Shown here piece after piece: positions 9,468 through 19,206 of a stretch of DNA of 64,000 nt (positions are counted from its first letter, which is position 1; each line of letters opens with the position of its first letter). The position numbers and the translations under genes are program-made. The DNA comes from Mucinivorans hirudinis. GTDB lineage: Bacteria; Bacteroidota; Bacteroidia; Bacteroidales; Rikenellaceae. The stretch covers positions 1,458,798 through 1,522,797 of the forward strand of contig HG934468.1 in the NCBI GenBank assembly GCA_000723505.1. Reading direction: 5' to 3'. The notes below the pieces were generated by a model, which had not been told where the DNA came from, did no database searches, and was given only the letters and a program-made list of their open reading frames with translations.

Positions 9468-9914
9468 ATGAATCGCTATTTTATTCGTGTGGCAAAAGCC
9501 ATCGTACAGTACGCTGTGCTGTTTACCGTATTCTTCTCGTTTATGAACGTGATTGGATACAGCAAATCGTCTATTGCGGACGTTGTTACCTCCGAAAGGG
9601 GCTATCTGATGTTGATAGTTGTTGGCATCTTCTCGTTTATCTACCCCTTTATGAGCTTTGCGAAGAAGACTCTGCTCTTCGACGCACAAAAACGAGTGGA
9701 AGATGTTGAGCGTGTGATGGGTATGTGCGGTTACAAGGCAGAGAGTCGTGAGGGTGGCGTTATGAAATTTCGTGCCTCGACAACCTCGAAAAAGGTACTT
9801 CTGATGTGGGAGGATGAAATTACCATTACCACTGTTGATGGTATCTCCGTGATGCAGGGTCCGCGTAAGGAGATTGTAAAGATTTATTTCCGCTTCGGAA
9901 CGTTCGTTGGATAG
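9468..9914 (+). CDS. Small membrane protein of unknown function
   Basis: A 148-aa protein with two N-terminal hydrophobic helices (AIVQYAVLFTVFFSFMNVIG and YLMLIVVGIFSFIYPFMSF) followed by a soluble domain of about 80 residues. The tail ends with a beta-rich stretch (WEDEITITTVDGISVMQGP) that could be a small PH-like domain. I do not recognise the family. ATG 9468 is chosen because AAGGA precedes it at good spacing; an ATG at 9426 directly after the recN stop would add 14 residues. It probably shares the recN transcript. Confidence 0.65.
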   Translation: MNRYFIRVAKAIVQYAVLFTVFFSFMNVIGYSKSSIADVVTSERGYLMLIVVGIFSFIYPFMSFAKKTLLFDAQKRVEDVERVMGMCGYKAESREGGVMKFRASTTSKKVLLMWEDEITITTVDGISVMQGPRKEIVKIYFRFGTFVG

Positions 9915-9958
9915 ACCAGAGAAAAGGTCACTTTCCCACTAAACCATTGCCCGATAAA

Positions 9959-11284
9959 ATGAAAATTAATCGAATACATATCAGAAACTTCAAAGGTTTT
10001 GAAGATAGAAGTTTTGATTTTGACCCTACATTCAATGTTGTTGTGGGGAAAAATGCAACGGGTAAATCTACTGTTGTCAATGCGCTTGAGGTAGCTCTTG
10101 GGGGATATTTACAGTGTTTAGGCATTCCTGCTACACCACAATATCGCAGGCAATTTCGTGCTGAAGAACGCCTCATAAAGTGGAATCCTAAAGAAAAAGA
10201 TTACTTTTATAACAAGGAAAACACTTCTATCAGCGCAACAGCAACGTTCGATTTGGGTAACATTCCAAATATGTTTAATCCAATAGAATGGACAAGGGAG
10301 CTGTTAAAAAATAACACGACCAGTCATAACAGAAGATTGGTAGGTGATTTGATTGATATTAGCGAGAAAATAAAAGAACATAAAGACTCAATTCCTATGC
10401 CTATTGTTTTAGGTTTTGGAACGAAACGGACAAACTCGCAAATAAGAAAAGGCAAGGAAAAACAAGAAAAGAGAAGACGACTCGACAAAGCCTTTTTGGC
10501 GGCACTAAACGACAAGGTGGATTACGACGGTGTTATCGAATGGATTCATAATTACGAAAAAAATCTCAAGTATGGAAAAGAGTTTGAAAGAACTAAGGAA
10601 GCGGTGTTTAGTGCTATTCACACCGCAATACCATATCTGAAAAATATTGAATACAATAATTATTATTTGCAATTAGAAGCTGATATTGAAATCGATGGGT
10701 ATAATTACGGTACAACGCTTCAATCAAATATGAGTGATGGATTGCGTGTTATGTTAAAAATGGTTGCAGAAATTGCCTATCGTTGTGCTGTTTTGAACGG
10801 TTTCTTGGGAGAAAGGGCTGTGCTCGAAACCCCTGGCGTGGTTCTTATTGATGAGATTGATATGCACTTACATCCTAATTGGCAACGCAGAGTGATTTCT
10901 GATTTGAAAGCAGCTTTTCCTAAGATACAATTTATCACAACAACACACTCGCCATTCATTATTCAAAGCCTTCAACGAAATGAACTGCTGATACTTGACG
11001 ATTCAAGGGAAAGAGTAATTGATTTTGAAAACCCTTATGGAAGCGGTATTGAGGATATTTCACAGGTAATGGGGGTAGAGGAAGTGCCAAGAAGCAAGCA
11101 ATTTATCGAATACTCAAAAACGGCTGAAGCCTATTTCAATCTGATTGAGCAAGGAGTGAAAATAATAGACCCGGGTGAACTTCAAGCATTAAAAGAGAAA
11201 TTGAGAGAGTATGAAGATAGATTTTCCGACAATCCTGTCTATGTAGCCCTTATGAGGGCAGAAAGGAGTCGTGTGAAGTTATGA
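9959..11284 (+). CDS. ptuA: AAA family ATPase, PtuA-like (Septu defence)
   Basis: A 441-aa SMC/OLD-type ATPase. Walker A GKNATGKST lies at residues 30-38, a charged helical insert follows, an ABC-like signature region (NMSDGLRVML) is near 260, Walker B VVLIDEIDMHLHP near 293 and TTHSPFI near 327. No TOPRIM domain is visible. The next gene, overlapping by four bases, is an HNH nuclease with the TIGR02646/PtuB pattern. This pairing is that of Septu (PtuA-PtuB), where the ATPase assembles with the nuclease and blocks phage. Start is ATG 9959; a TTG at 9947 is in frame. The two genes are clearly more AT-rich than recN and ctpA on each side, suggesting transfer. Other AAA/HNH defence pairs cannot be excluded. 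Confidence 0.75.
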   Translation: MKINRIHIRNFKGFEDRSFDFDPTFNVVVGKNATGKSTVVNALEVALGGYLQCLGIPATPQYRRQFRAEERLIKWNPKEKDYFYNKENTSISATATFDLGNIPNMFNPIEWTRELLKNNTTSHNRRLVGDLIDISEKIKEHKDSIPMPIVLGFGTKRTNSQIRKGKEKQEKRRRLDKAFLAALNDKVDYDGVIEWIHNYEKNLKYGKEFERTKEAVFSAIHTAIPYLKNIEYNNYYLQLEADIEIDGYNYGTTLQSNMSDGLRVMLKMVAEIAYRCAVLNGFLGERAVLETPGVVLIDEIDMHLHPNWQRRVISDLKAAFPKIQFITTTHSPFIIQSLQRNELLILDDSRERVIDFENPYGSGIEDISQVMGVEEVPRSKQFIEYSKTAEAYFNLIEQGVKIIDPGELQALKEKLREYEDRFSDNPVYVALMRAERSRVKL

Positions 11285-11964
11285 GACCCGTAAAAAAGTG
11301 GCAACCTAACGACGACAGCACGCCCGTAAAAATCTTAGAAGATTATATTCCCTACCAAAAAGCAAAAGAGGATTTAGTAAAAAATATTGGAGATTATTGC
11401 TCCTATTGCGAGAGAAAATTACTTTTAGACACCATTCACATTGAGCATATAAAATGCAGAGAGTTATATCTTGAATTGGAGACCAAATGGACGAACCTAT
11501 TGTTGAGTTGCCCGACTTGCAATGGGACAAAACGAACAAAAGAGGTAAAACCAGAGCAGACACATTTGCCTGATAGAGATAATACTTTGCTGTCATTTAG
11601 TTATTTAGAAGGAGGAGTTATAGTAGTAAATAGTTCGCTGCCTGAGACTGAGCAAAGCAAAGCAAAGAATTTGATAGAGTTGGTTGGACTTGATCGCAGA
11701 CCCGGGCATCCCAAGCATACATCAAAGGACAAAAGATGGGAAAAAAGAATGGAGATTTGGGAATATGCAAATCGCTATATAGAGAATGACACACAAACAA
11801 TTATTGATTTGGCTACCTTGTCCGGTTGTTGGTCAATATGGTATAATGTTTTCAAAGATAACGCGCAAGTAAGAAAGTTGCTGATTGAGAAATTTCCCGG
11901 CACAAATCGTGATTGCTTTAATGAATCCGGTGAACCGACTGCACTTGACAGAGATTGTTTATAA
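11281..11964 (+). CDS. ptuB: HNH endonuclease, PtuB-like (Septu defence)
   Basis: A 227-aa protein with a zinc-finger HNH core: CSYCE (40-44), HIEHIK (53-58, catalytic His region), LLLSCPTCNGTK (73-84). The CxxCE...HIEH...NLL.SC..CN..K order is the one seen in PtuB and TIGR02646 proteins. The remaining C-terminal half is helical and unassigned. It is predicted to cut DNA or RNA when activated by the upstream ATPase. It overlaps that ATPase by ATGA and ends four bases before the ctpA-like gene, so the pair sits inside a housekeeping block without flanking transposase or integrase genes. Confidence 0.75.
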   Translation: MRPVKKWQPNDDSTPVKILEDYIPYQKAKEDLVKNIGDYCSYCERKLLLDTIHIEHIKCRELYLELETKWTNLLLSCPTCNGTKRTKEVKPEQTHLPDRDNTLLSFSYLEGGVIVVNSSLPETEQSKAKNLIELVGLDRRPGHPKHTSKDKRWEKRMEIWEYANRYIENDTQTIIDLATLSGCWSIWYNVFKDNAQVRKLLIEKFPGTNRDCFNESGEPTALDRDCL

Positions 11965-11968
11965 TTTT

Positions 11969-13597
11969 ATGAGGAGACTATTTTTATTGATTTTACTGGC
12001 TCCCGCCTTGGCGTGGGGACAAGGGGAGGCTAAGTGGGACTATCGACTCGGCAAATCTATGGAGGAGCTGATGGCGGTTTTCCGCGAGGCAAACCTCTAC
12101 TATGTTGATTCGACTAACCCCGAGAGGATGTTGAAAGCGGCTGCCAAAGCTATGCTCAGCGGGTTAGACCCCTATACGGTCTACCTATCGGATGATGATA
12201 TGGCTGATTTCGAGACGCTTATCACGGGAAAATATGCCGGCGTGGGCGCGATGATTCGTCAAAAGGGGGATTGGGTGGAAATATCTGAGCCTAAGCGCGG
12301 TACGCCCTCGGACAAGGCAGGATTGAAAGCGGGCGACAGGTTGCTATATATCAATGACACCGACCTCAAAGGGCTCGGCTCAGAGAAGGTGAGTTCACTC
12401 CTCAGGGGTGAGCCCGGGACTTTTTTTGTCTTGAAATACAGGCCGTTGGCAGACACAGCCAAGACTAAAGAGGTTACAATCAAGCGCGAGACCATCACTC
12501 AGCCGAGTGTGCCTTACTTCGGATATGCGGCTGATAGTGTGGGATATATCCGTTTTGACAGCTTTACGGAGGATTGCTCAAAGGAGGTTCGCGAGGCAAT
12601 AGTGCAACTCGGTGAGGGGGGGATGAAGGCGCTGATTCTCGATTTGACCAGCAACGGCGGGGGCAGCGTGGGTGAGGCAATAAATATTGCGTCGTTCTTT
12701 CTGCCGCGGGGTAGTGAGGTGGTCTCGCTCAGGGGTAAGATTAAGGAGATGGATGCCAAATACACAACGAAAAACGCGCCGATTGAGCCAACAATTCCGC
12801 TTGCGGTGTTGATGGGACGCGAGAGTGCTTCGGCTTCCGAAATTTTGGCGGGAGCGCTACAGGACTTAGACCGCGCCGTGATTATCGGTGAACGGAGCTT
12901 TGGTAAAGGGCTGGTACAAAGTCCGCGACAAATTGGTAGTAACTCTATTTTGAAGGTTACAACGGCGAAGTATTACACCCCCTCGGGTCGTTGCATCCAA
13001 GCGCTAGACTACACCCACAGACGGGAGGATGGTAGCGTGGACAGCATTCCCGAGGTTATGCGCAAAGTGTTCACTACCAAGAATGGACGCATCGTGAAGG
13101 ATGGCGGCGGAATCGACCCCGACATATATATATCACCCGAATTTTTGGCAAATTTCACGGGATTGTTGTTGGCTTACGGTTACTTAGAGGATTTTGCAAA
13201 CCAATATGCAGCACACAATACTCACAGCAAAGAGTTTCGGGTTACTGACGCTCTCTACGATGATTTTATAGAGTTTATGCGCCACAAGGAGATGAGGTAT
13301 GAGTCGGCAACTGCCGTAAAGTTCGAAGAGCTAAGGCAATGGGCTGAGCGTGAAAAATATGCAGAGAGGCTGACCGAGGAATTTGCGGCAATAGAGCGAA
13401 AGATAAAGGAGGATAAAATCAAGGAGCTAAACACTTTTTCGAAGGAGATTAAGAACGTGTTGGAAAACGAGATTATCCGCCGCTGGTATTATGAGTGGGG
13501 TGCAATAGAACGCTCTTTGGAGCAGAACAAAGAGGTGAAGCGAGCGGTGGAAATTTTAGAGGACAAGGCGGAATACGAAAAATTGTTGGGAAGATAA
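11969..13597 (+). CDS. C-terminal processing peptidase, S41 family (CtpA/Prc type)
   Basis: A secreted or periplasmic serine protease of 542 aa. A signal peptide (MRRLFLLILLAPALAWGQG) is followed by a helical domain, a PDZ domain around GVGAMIRQKGDWVEI and GLKAGDRLLYIN (residues 90-160), and the S41 core. The catalytic Ser is in ESASASEIL and the Lys in GERSFGKGLVQ, the Ser/Lys dyad of tail-specific proteases. The C-terminal extension is charged and helical. ATG 11969 is chosen because it begins the signal peptide; longer starts lie inside ptuB. Confidence 0.92.
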   Translation: MRRLFLLILLAPALAWGQGEAKWDYRLGKSMEELMAVFREANLYYVDSTNPERMLKAAAKAMLSGLDPYTVYLSDDDMADFETLITGKYAGVGAMIRQKGDWVEISEPKRGTPSDKAGLKAGDRLLYINDTDLKGLGSEKVSSLLRGEPGTFFVLKYRPLADTAKTKEVTIKRETITQPSVPYFGYAADSVGYIRFDSFTEDCSKEVREAIVQLGEGGMKALILDLTSNGGGSVGEAINIASFFLPRGSEVVSLRGKIKEMDAKYTTKNAPIEPTIPLAVLMGRESASASEILAGALQDLDRAVIIGERSFGKGLVQSPRQIGSNSILKVTTAKYYTPSGRCIQALDYTHRREDGSVDSIPEVMRKVFTTKNGRIVKDGGGIDPDIYISPEFLANFTGLLLAYGYLEDFANQYAAHNTHSKEFRVTDALYDDFIEFMRHKEMRYESATAVKFEELRQWAEREKYAERLTEEFAAIERKIKEDKIKELNTFSKEIKNVLENEIIRRWYYEWGAIERSLEQNKEVKRAVEILEDKAEYEKLLGR

Positions 13598-13679
13598 GCA
13601 GCGAAAAATATTGAAATAATTATTTTTCACTACTTCAGTGATAGTAAAGAATAATCATATTGCTTGGGAAGGGGACAAC

Positions 13680-13697
13680 TCCTGCCCCCCCCCCTAT
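13680..13697. repeat. Ten-base poly-C tract upstream of leuS
   Basis: An uninterrupted run of ten C residues (13685-13694) about 20 bases upstream of the leuS start. It is intergenic. Homopolymers this long are prone to slippage and to sequencing error, so its exact length is uncertain. The rest of 13598-13715 holds no gene; an imperfect AT-rich inverted repeat surrounds CACTACTTCAGTG. Confidence 0.6.
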
Positions 13698-13715
13698 ACA
13701 GAGCTATAAATACTT

Positions 13716-16397
13716 ATGGAATACAACTTCAAAGAGATTGAGAGTAAGTGGCAACAAAGGTGGATTGCCGACAATACCTATAAAGTGGAGGTGGATGAGA
13801 GTCGCCCGAAATTCTATGTGCTCGATATGTTCCCCTACCCCTCGGGTGCGGGGCTGCACGTGGGACACCCACTCGGATACATAGCCTCAGACATTTACAG
13901 TCGCTACAAGCGTCAGAAAGGGTTCAATGTGCTCCACCCGATGGGGTACGATGCCTTTGGTCTGCCGGCGGAGCAGTATGCGATTCAGACGGGACAGCAC
14001 CCCGCTGTTACCACCGAGAAGAACATTGCGCGCTATCGCGAACAGATGGATAAAATCGGCTTTTCGTACGACTGGTCGCGAGAGGTGCGAACCTGTGACC
14101 CCGAGTACTACAAATGGACGCAATGGGCTTTCACTGAAATGTTTAACTCATACTACGACAAGGAGTTGAACAAGGCTATGCCCATTACTCACTTGGTTGA
14201 AAAGTTTGAGCGAGAGAATTTTTGTGGCTGGAACTCACTGGGCGAAGCTGAGCGTGAGGAGATTCTTGGGCGTGACTATCGTTTGGCATATCAGGCTGTT
14301 ACCACTGTGAATTGGTGCGAGGCGCTGGGCACAGTCTTGGCAAATGACGAGGTGAAGGATGGTCTTTCGGTTCGCGGCGGGCATCCCGTGGAGCAGAAGC
14401 CTATGAAACAGTGGTTGTTACGTGTGTCGGCATATGCACCCCGCTTGGTTGATGGGTTGGATAATTTGGAGTGGAGTGACTCTTTGAAAGAGATTCAGCG
14501 CAACTGGATTGGCAAATCCGAGGGGGCGACTATGTTCTTTCCCATTGAGGGTTCTCACAAAAAGTTGGAGATTTTTACAACCCGCGCCGATACCGTTTTC
14601 GGAGTTACATTTATGGTGCTTGCCCCTGAACACGAATGGGTTGGCGAATTGACCACACGTGAGCAGAAAGCGGCAATCGACGACTATATAGAGCAGACAA
14701 ACAAACGTTCCGAACGCGAGCGTATCGCCGAAACTAAGCGTGTGAGCGGCTGTTTTACGGGTTCTTACGCTCTCAACCCATTCAATGGAGTGCGAATTCC
14801 GATTTATATAAGCGACTATGTGCTTGTGGGTTACGGCACAGGAGCTATTATGGCAGTGCCTGCACACGACTCGCGCGACTATGCTTTTGCGAAATTTTTC
14901 AATTTACCAATTACGCCCATCATAGAGTGTGATATTTCGACACAAAGTTACGATGCGAAAGAGGGCAAACTCATCAATAGTGAGTTCTTGACGGGCTTAG
15001 AGGTGAGGGATGCTATCAAGCGGATGTTCGAGCAGATAGAGGAGCAAGGCGTTGGTTACAAGAAAATTAACTACCGTCTGCGGGATGCTATCTTCAGCCG
15101 TCAGCGTTACTGGGGTGAGCCGTTTCCTGTGAAGTACGAGGAGGGAATTGCGAGGGTGCTACCCATCGAGCAGTTACCTTTGGAGCTTCCTGCCATTGAG
15201 AATTTCAGCCCTACTTCGGATGGTCAGCCGCCCTTGGCGCGCGTTGAGGGGTGGGAGTATGAGACCTCCACAATGCCCGGCTTTGCCGGCTCGTCGGCAT
15301 ACTATCTGCGATATATGGACCCGCGCAACAATCAGGCTCTGGTTAGCCGCCGAGCGAATGAATACTGGGAGAATGTAGATTTATATGTCGGAGGAATTGA
15401 GCACGCTACGGGACACCTCATCTACTCGCGCTTCTGGAATAAGTTCCTCTATGACCTAGGCTATATATGCAAGGATGAGCCCTTCAAAAAACTTGTCAAT
15501 CAAGGTATGATTCAGGGACGCTCAAACTTTGTGTATAGAATCAAGGGAACTAATAGATATGTATCTCTTGGATTGAAAGGCGATTACGACACTCAGGAGA
15601 TACACGTCGATGTTAATATCGTTCGCAACGACGTTTTGGATTTGGAGGCGTTCCGTGCTTGGTCGCCCGACAACAAGGATGCGGAGTTTATTCTCGAGGA
15701 TGGAAAGTATGTCTGCGGTTGGGCTGTGGAAAAGATGTCCAAGTCGATGTACAATGTTGTCAATCCCGATATGATTGTGGAGAACTATGGTGCTGATACT
15801 CTGCGTATGTACGAGATGTTTCTCGGTCCATTACAGCAGAGTAAACCGTGGGATACTAATGGTATTGACGGTGTGCACAAGTTTTTGAAACGTCTGTGGC
15901 GAATTTGCGAAAACGCCACTGAGGTTGCGCCTACGGCGGTGGAGTTGAAAATACTTCATAAGACCATAAAAAAGGTTACGGAAGATATAGAAAACTTCTC
16001 GTTTAATACAGCCGTGAGTGCCTTTATGATTTGTCTGAATGAGCTTTACGACCAAAAGACAACTTCAAAAGAGATATTAAGAGAGCTTATTATTTTGATT
16101 GCCCCCTTCGCGCCCCACATTGCCGAGGAGATTTGGCAACAATTAGGTGGCGGCGGCACTGTTTGCGATGCTAAGTACCCTGTTTACGACGAAAAATATT
16201 TGGTAGAAAACTCGTTTAACTACCCTGTTTCCTTCAATGGTAAGACCCGTTTCAACCGTGAATTTGCGGTGGATATGGCTATTTCAGAGATTGAAGCGGC
16301 AGTGAAAGCAGACTCACAAACGGAAAAATATACAGAGGGACGAGCAATTAAAAAGGTGATAATCGTTCCCGGTAAAATCATTAATGTGGTGAGTTAA
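13716..16397 (+). CDS. leuS: Leucyl-tRNA synthetase
   Basis: Class I aminoacyl-tRNA synthetase charging tRNA-Leu. The HIGH-type motif is LHVGHPLGY (about 47-55), the editing domain (CP1) contains [19 protein letters not shown], and KMSKSMYN lies near residue 673. The C-terminal anticodon-binding and tail domains are present; 893 aa is typical. There is an insert between roughly 600 and 660 with repeated charged turns, common in Bacteroidota enzymes. Start ATG 13716 follows a 118-base intergenic gap. Confidence 0.97.
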   Translation: MEYNFKEIESKWQQRWIADNTYKVEVDESRPKFYVLDMFPYPSGAGLHVGHPLGYIASDIYSRYKRQKGFNVLHPMGYDAFGLPAEQYAIQTGQHPAVTTEKNIARYREQMDKIGFSYDWSREVRTCDPEYYKWTQWAFTEMFNSYYDKELNKAMPITHLVEKFERENFCGWNSLGEAEREEILGRDYRLAYQAVTTVNWCEALGTVLANDEVKDGLSVRGGHPVEQKPMKQWLLRVSAYAPRLVDGLDNLEWSDSLKEIQRNWIGKSEGATMFFPIEGSHKKLEIFTTRADTVFGVTFMVLAPEHEWVGELTTREQKAAIDDYIEQTNKRSERERIAETKRVSGCFTGSYALNPFNGVRIPIYISDYVLVGYGTGAIMAVPAHDSRDYAFAKFFNLPITPIIECDISTQSYDAKEGKLINSEFLTGLEVRDAIKRMFEQIEEQGVGYKKINYRLRDAIFSRQRYWGEPFPVKYEEGIARVLPIEQLPLELPAIENFSPTSDGQPPLARVEGWEYETSTMPGFAGSSAYYLRYMDPRNNQALVSRRANEYWENVDLYVGGIEHATGHLIYSRFWNKFLYDLGYICKDEPFKKLVNQGMIQGRSNFVYRIKGTNRYVSLGLKGDYDTQEIHVDVNIVRNDVLDLEAFRAWSPDNKDAEFILEDGKYVCGWAVEKMSKSMYNVVNPDMIVENYGADTLRMYEMFLGPLQQSKPWDTNGIDGVHKFLKRLWRICENATEVAPTAVELKILHKTIKKVTEDIENFSFNTAVSAFMICLNELYDQKTTSKEILRELIILIAPFAPHIAEEIWQQLGGGGTVCDAKYPVYDEKYLVENSFNYPVSFNGKTRFNREFAVDMAISEIEAAVKADSQTEKYTEGRAIKKVIIVPGKIINVVS

Positions 16398-16403
16398 AAT
16401 AGT

Positions 16404-17001
16404 ATGGCTAAATTGAAAGTTCTGCAGACAGAAATAGTAATTCTCAAGAAAGAACAAGAGGATTATATCTCACTGACCGATATTGCCAAGGTTCGCGATA
16501 GGGACAATCCCTCTCAAATAATAAGCTTATGGCTAAGGACTTATAACACAATAGAGTATATCGGATTGTGGGAGAAACTAAATAATCCACAGTTTAACCC
16601 CCACATTTATGAGGGGTTTAAGAGGGAGGCGGCAAAACCACATTTTTGGATGTCGCCGCAGAAATGGATTGTTGAGACGAATTCAATAGGAATCAATTCC
16701 TAATGAACTTAACCCTGCTCAAACTTCAATCATTTATGCCAACGAGGCTGATGTACTCAATGTGGCATTATACGGAATCACGGCAAGGCAGTGGAGAGAA
16801 TCAAACCCGGATTTGAAAGGAAACATAAGAGACTACTCGACTATTAATGAGTTGATTTGCTTGTCAAATATGGAGAATATTAATGCGGTTTTGATTAATG
16901 AAGGTGTTGAGCAAAAGGCTCGGCTCGTTAGACTAAACCAAATTGCAATCCAGCAGATGAGGGTGTTGCAAGAATTTGAAGATAGAAAATTTATTAAATA
17001 A
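16404..17001 (+). pseudogene. KilA-N domain protein, internally deleted
   Basis: The first frame (16404-16703, 99 aa) has a KilA-N DNA-binding start: ISLTDIAKVRD, a conserved WLRTYNTIEYIGLWE, and SPQKWIVETNSIGI, then stops at TAA 16701. A second frame, open from about 16696 to 17001, reads IPNELNPAQTSIIYANEADV, then LNVALYG and NPDLKGNIRDYSTINEL, which is the conserved C-terminal half of the same family. In intact relatives, as I remember them, about 100 residues separate these parts. The gene has therefore lost its middle and the frame. KilA-N proteins are common in phages and mobile elements. Confidence 0.8.
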
Positions 17002-17020
17002 CATCGTCTTTCGAGATAAA

Positions 17021-17911
17021 ATGAAAGCAAATAAAATTTTGAGCGAATTTCGTTCATTTCTAATCATCTCCGTGGGGCTGATGATATATTCATTTGCGTA
17101 TACAACACTCCTTATCCCCGCCAAGGTTATGGGCGGCGGTGCTACGGGTGTGGGTGTAATTGTCTATTACCTAACGGGTGGCGAGGCAGGTGGCGGCTTG
17201 CCTGTGGGTATGACCTACCTGCTCTTTAATGCTGTCCTGCTCACCATTGCGATGTTTGTGGTGGGTCCGAAATTCGGCATTAAAACAATCTATGCCATCG
17301 GTTTTAACTCTGTGGCACTGACGATGATGCAGAAGTTTATTCCCATAACCTTGCTCGGACTACAGGGCGACCCGCTGCTCTCGGCTATTCTGGGTGGTGC
17401 GCTTGCAGGGTTGGGCATTGCCATATGTTTCTCGCAGGGTGGCTCGTCGGGCGGCACGGATATTATCGCAATGATTGTCAATAAGTATCGCGATATTTCG
17501 CTTGGGCGAGTGATTATGATGGTCGATGTGGTGATTATAGGATGCTCCTACTTCGTATTCTATGAGCTGAGCACCATCATCTATGGTTATGTGACAATGG
17601 GCGTGCTGGGCTATACGATAGATTTGGTGATGAATGGCAATAAGCAGTCGGTACAGATTATGATTTTTTCTACAAAATCGGAAGAGATTGCGCAGGTGAT
17701 TATAGGCTCTTCAACGCGTGGGGTAACACTCTTGGACGGCGTGGGGGCTTACACCAAGAATCCCCAAAAAGTGGCTGTTCTGGTTTGTCGCAAAAATGAG
17801 GCTAACATTTTTTATAAAATTATTAAAGAGGTAGACCCGCACGCTTTCATCACCTCGGCAAGCGTTATGGGAGTCTATGGTAAAGGCTTTGAGCCACTGA
17901 GAACTAAGTGA
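17021..17911 (+). CDS. YitT family (DUF161/DUF2179) membrane protein
   Basis: The 296-aa protein has five or six membrane helices in the first 200 residues (LIISVGLMIYSFAYTTLLIP, VGMTYLLFNAVLLTIAMFVV and others). The GGSSGGTDIIAMIVNKY motif is typical of YitT proteins. A C-terminal cytosolic DUF2179 domain follows (about 210-290, VTLLDGVGAYTKNPQKVAVLVC). Function is unknown; transport of a small ligand has been suggested for the family. Start ATG 17021. The GTG start of the next gene overlaps its stop codon, so both are likely co-translated. Confidence 0.85.
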   Translation: MKANKILSEFRSFLIISVGLMIYSFAYTTLLIPAKVMGGGATGVGVIVYYLTGGEAGGGLPVGMTYLLFNAVLLTIAMFVVGPKFGIKTIYAIGFNSVALTMMQKFIPITLLGLQGDPLLSAILGGALAGLGIAICFSQGGSSGGTDIIAMIVNKYRDISLGRVIMMVDVVIIGCSYFVFYELSTIIYGYVTMGVLGYTIDLVMNGNKQSVQIMIFSTKSEEIAQVIIGSSTRGVTLLDGVGAYTKNPQKVAVLVCRKNEANIFYKIIKEVDPHAFITSASVMGVYGKGFEPLRTK

Positions 17912-19185
17912 AAAAAAGAGTCTATTTAATTGTTTTGGCAGCACTCGCGCTTGCGATTTTTATTGCAGGCACGGGGCTGATTATTCGTGGATGCGACAGG
18001 AATTCTGCTGCCGATGTTGCCCTTGGGGGCGGCGTTGAGCGTTTAGAGAAAATTTTATTGCCCGAAAATCAATCGCTTCTGTATGGCTTGCCGGTGGAGG
18101 ATTTCGAGATTGAGGAGGGTGAGATAGAGCGCGGCGAGACTTTTTCTAAGTTGCTCAATGGCAGATATGGTTTGCCGATGGGAACTGTCAACCGGTTGGT
18201 GGAGCTGGCAAAAGGGGTATTCGACCTCAGGGATATGCGAGCGGGCAACAGCTATACTGCTTTTATATCATATGACAGGGATAGTGTGCAGTCAATCAGT
18301 TATTTGGTGTATGACAAAAGCAATACAGAGTATCTGCTTTTTGATTGCGTAGCTCCGTCGGTAAAGGTTATTAAGCGCGAGGTGCGTGTGGTGGAGCGCG
18401 CAGCCTCGGGGGTGATAAACTCGAACCTCTATCAGACAATTTTTGACAATAAATTGCCATATGAATTGGCGAATCGCCTCGACAATATTTTCAAGTATTC
18501 GATTGATTTCTATGCACTTCAAAAGGGCGATAGCTTCAAGGTCATCTACGAAGAGATACTTTCGGACACCACCGTCATAGGCGTTGGCAGGATTTATGGT
18601 GCTGAGTTTTCGCACGGCGGAAAGTCTTATCTGGCAGTTAGTTTCGAGCAGGGTTCGGAAAAAGGCTACTGGGATGCAAACGGTGTCAATCTACGCAAAG
18701 ACCTGCTCAAGTCGCCACTTAGCTTCTCGGCACGCATAAGCTCTAAATTCGGAATGCGCATCCACCCGATTCGGCGTATACCGCAGAAACACAACGGTGT
18801 AGACTATGCCTGCCCGATGGGTACGCCTGTTCTTGCGGTGGCGAATGGTACGGTCGTTTCGGCGGGCTGGGACAAGGGCGGGGGAGGAAATACGCTCAAA
18901 GTGCAACACTCTCAGGGGCTTACCTCCGGCTATCTGCATTTGAGAAATTTTGCGAGCGGCATAAAGCGCGGGGTGCGGGTCTCTCAGGGGCAGGTTATTG
19001 GTTATGTGGGTAGTACGGGGCAGAGTACGGGACCTCACCTTGATTTTAGAATTTGGAAGAGTGGCACTCCCGTGAACCCTCTTTCGATGCAGGGTGCGCC
19101 TGCTGAGCCTATTAGCGGCGCAAACAAGGTGGCATTCAACAGAATGCGCGATGATGTGATAAAGGAATTGAAAATTGATAATTAA
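17908..19185 (+). CDS. M23 family metallopeptidase (LytM/peptidoglycan hydrolase type)
   Basis: A 425-aa membrane-anchored protein: one N-terminal hydrophobic segment (LIVLAALALAIFIAGTGLII), a middle region with an OapA/LysM-like stretch, then a C-terminal M23 domain. HNGVDYACPMGTPV supplies the first zinc-ligand His and Asp, and GYLHLRN plus GPHLDFRIW supply the remaining His residues. It probably cleaves peptidoglycan cross-links in the periplasm. The start is GTG 17908, overlapping the previous TGA. Confidence 0.88.
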   Translation: MKKRVYLIVLAALALAIFIAGTGLIIRGCDRNSAADVALGGGVERLEKILLPENQSLLYGLPVEDFEIEEGEIERGETFSKLLNGRYGLPMGTVNRLVELAKGVFDLRDMRAGNSYTAFISYDRDSVQSISYLVYDKSNTEYLLFDCVAPSVKVIKREVRVVERAASGVINSNLYQTIFDNKLPYELANRLDNIFKYSIDFYALQKGDSFKVIYEEILSDTTVIGVGRIYGAEFSHGGKSYLAVSFEQGSEKGYWDANGVNLRKDLLKSPLSFSARISSKFGMRIHPIRRIPQKHNGVDYACPMGTPVLAVANGTVVSAGWDKGGGGNTLKVQHSQGLTSGYLHLRNFASGIKRGVRVSQGQVIGYVGSTGQSTGPHLDFRIWKSGTPVNPLSMQGAPAEPISGANKVAFNRMRDDVIKELKIDN

Positions 19186-19206
19186 AAGTCGTCTAATTTA
19201 GCTCAA

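Noticed and set aside
9021-9689. Minus-strand open frame (222 aa) across the recN end
   Set aside because: Antisense to recN conserved motifs and to the next gene; its translation has no recognisable domain.
9959-11964. Retron with ATPase/HNH effectors
   Set aside because: There is no reverse transcriptase gene or msr/msd-like structure beside the pair.
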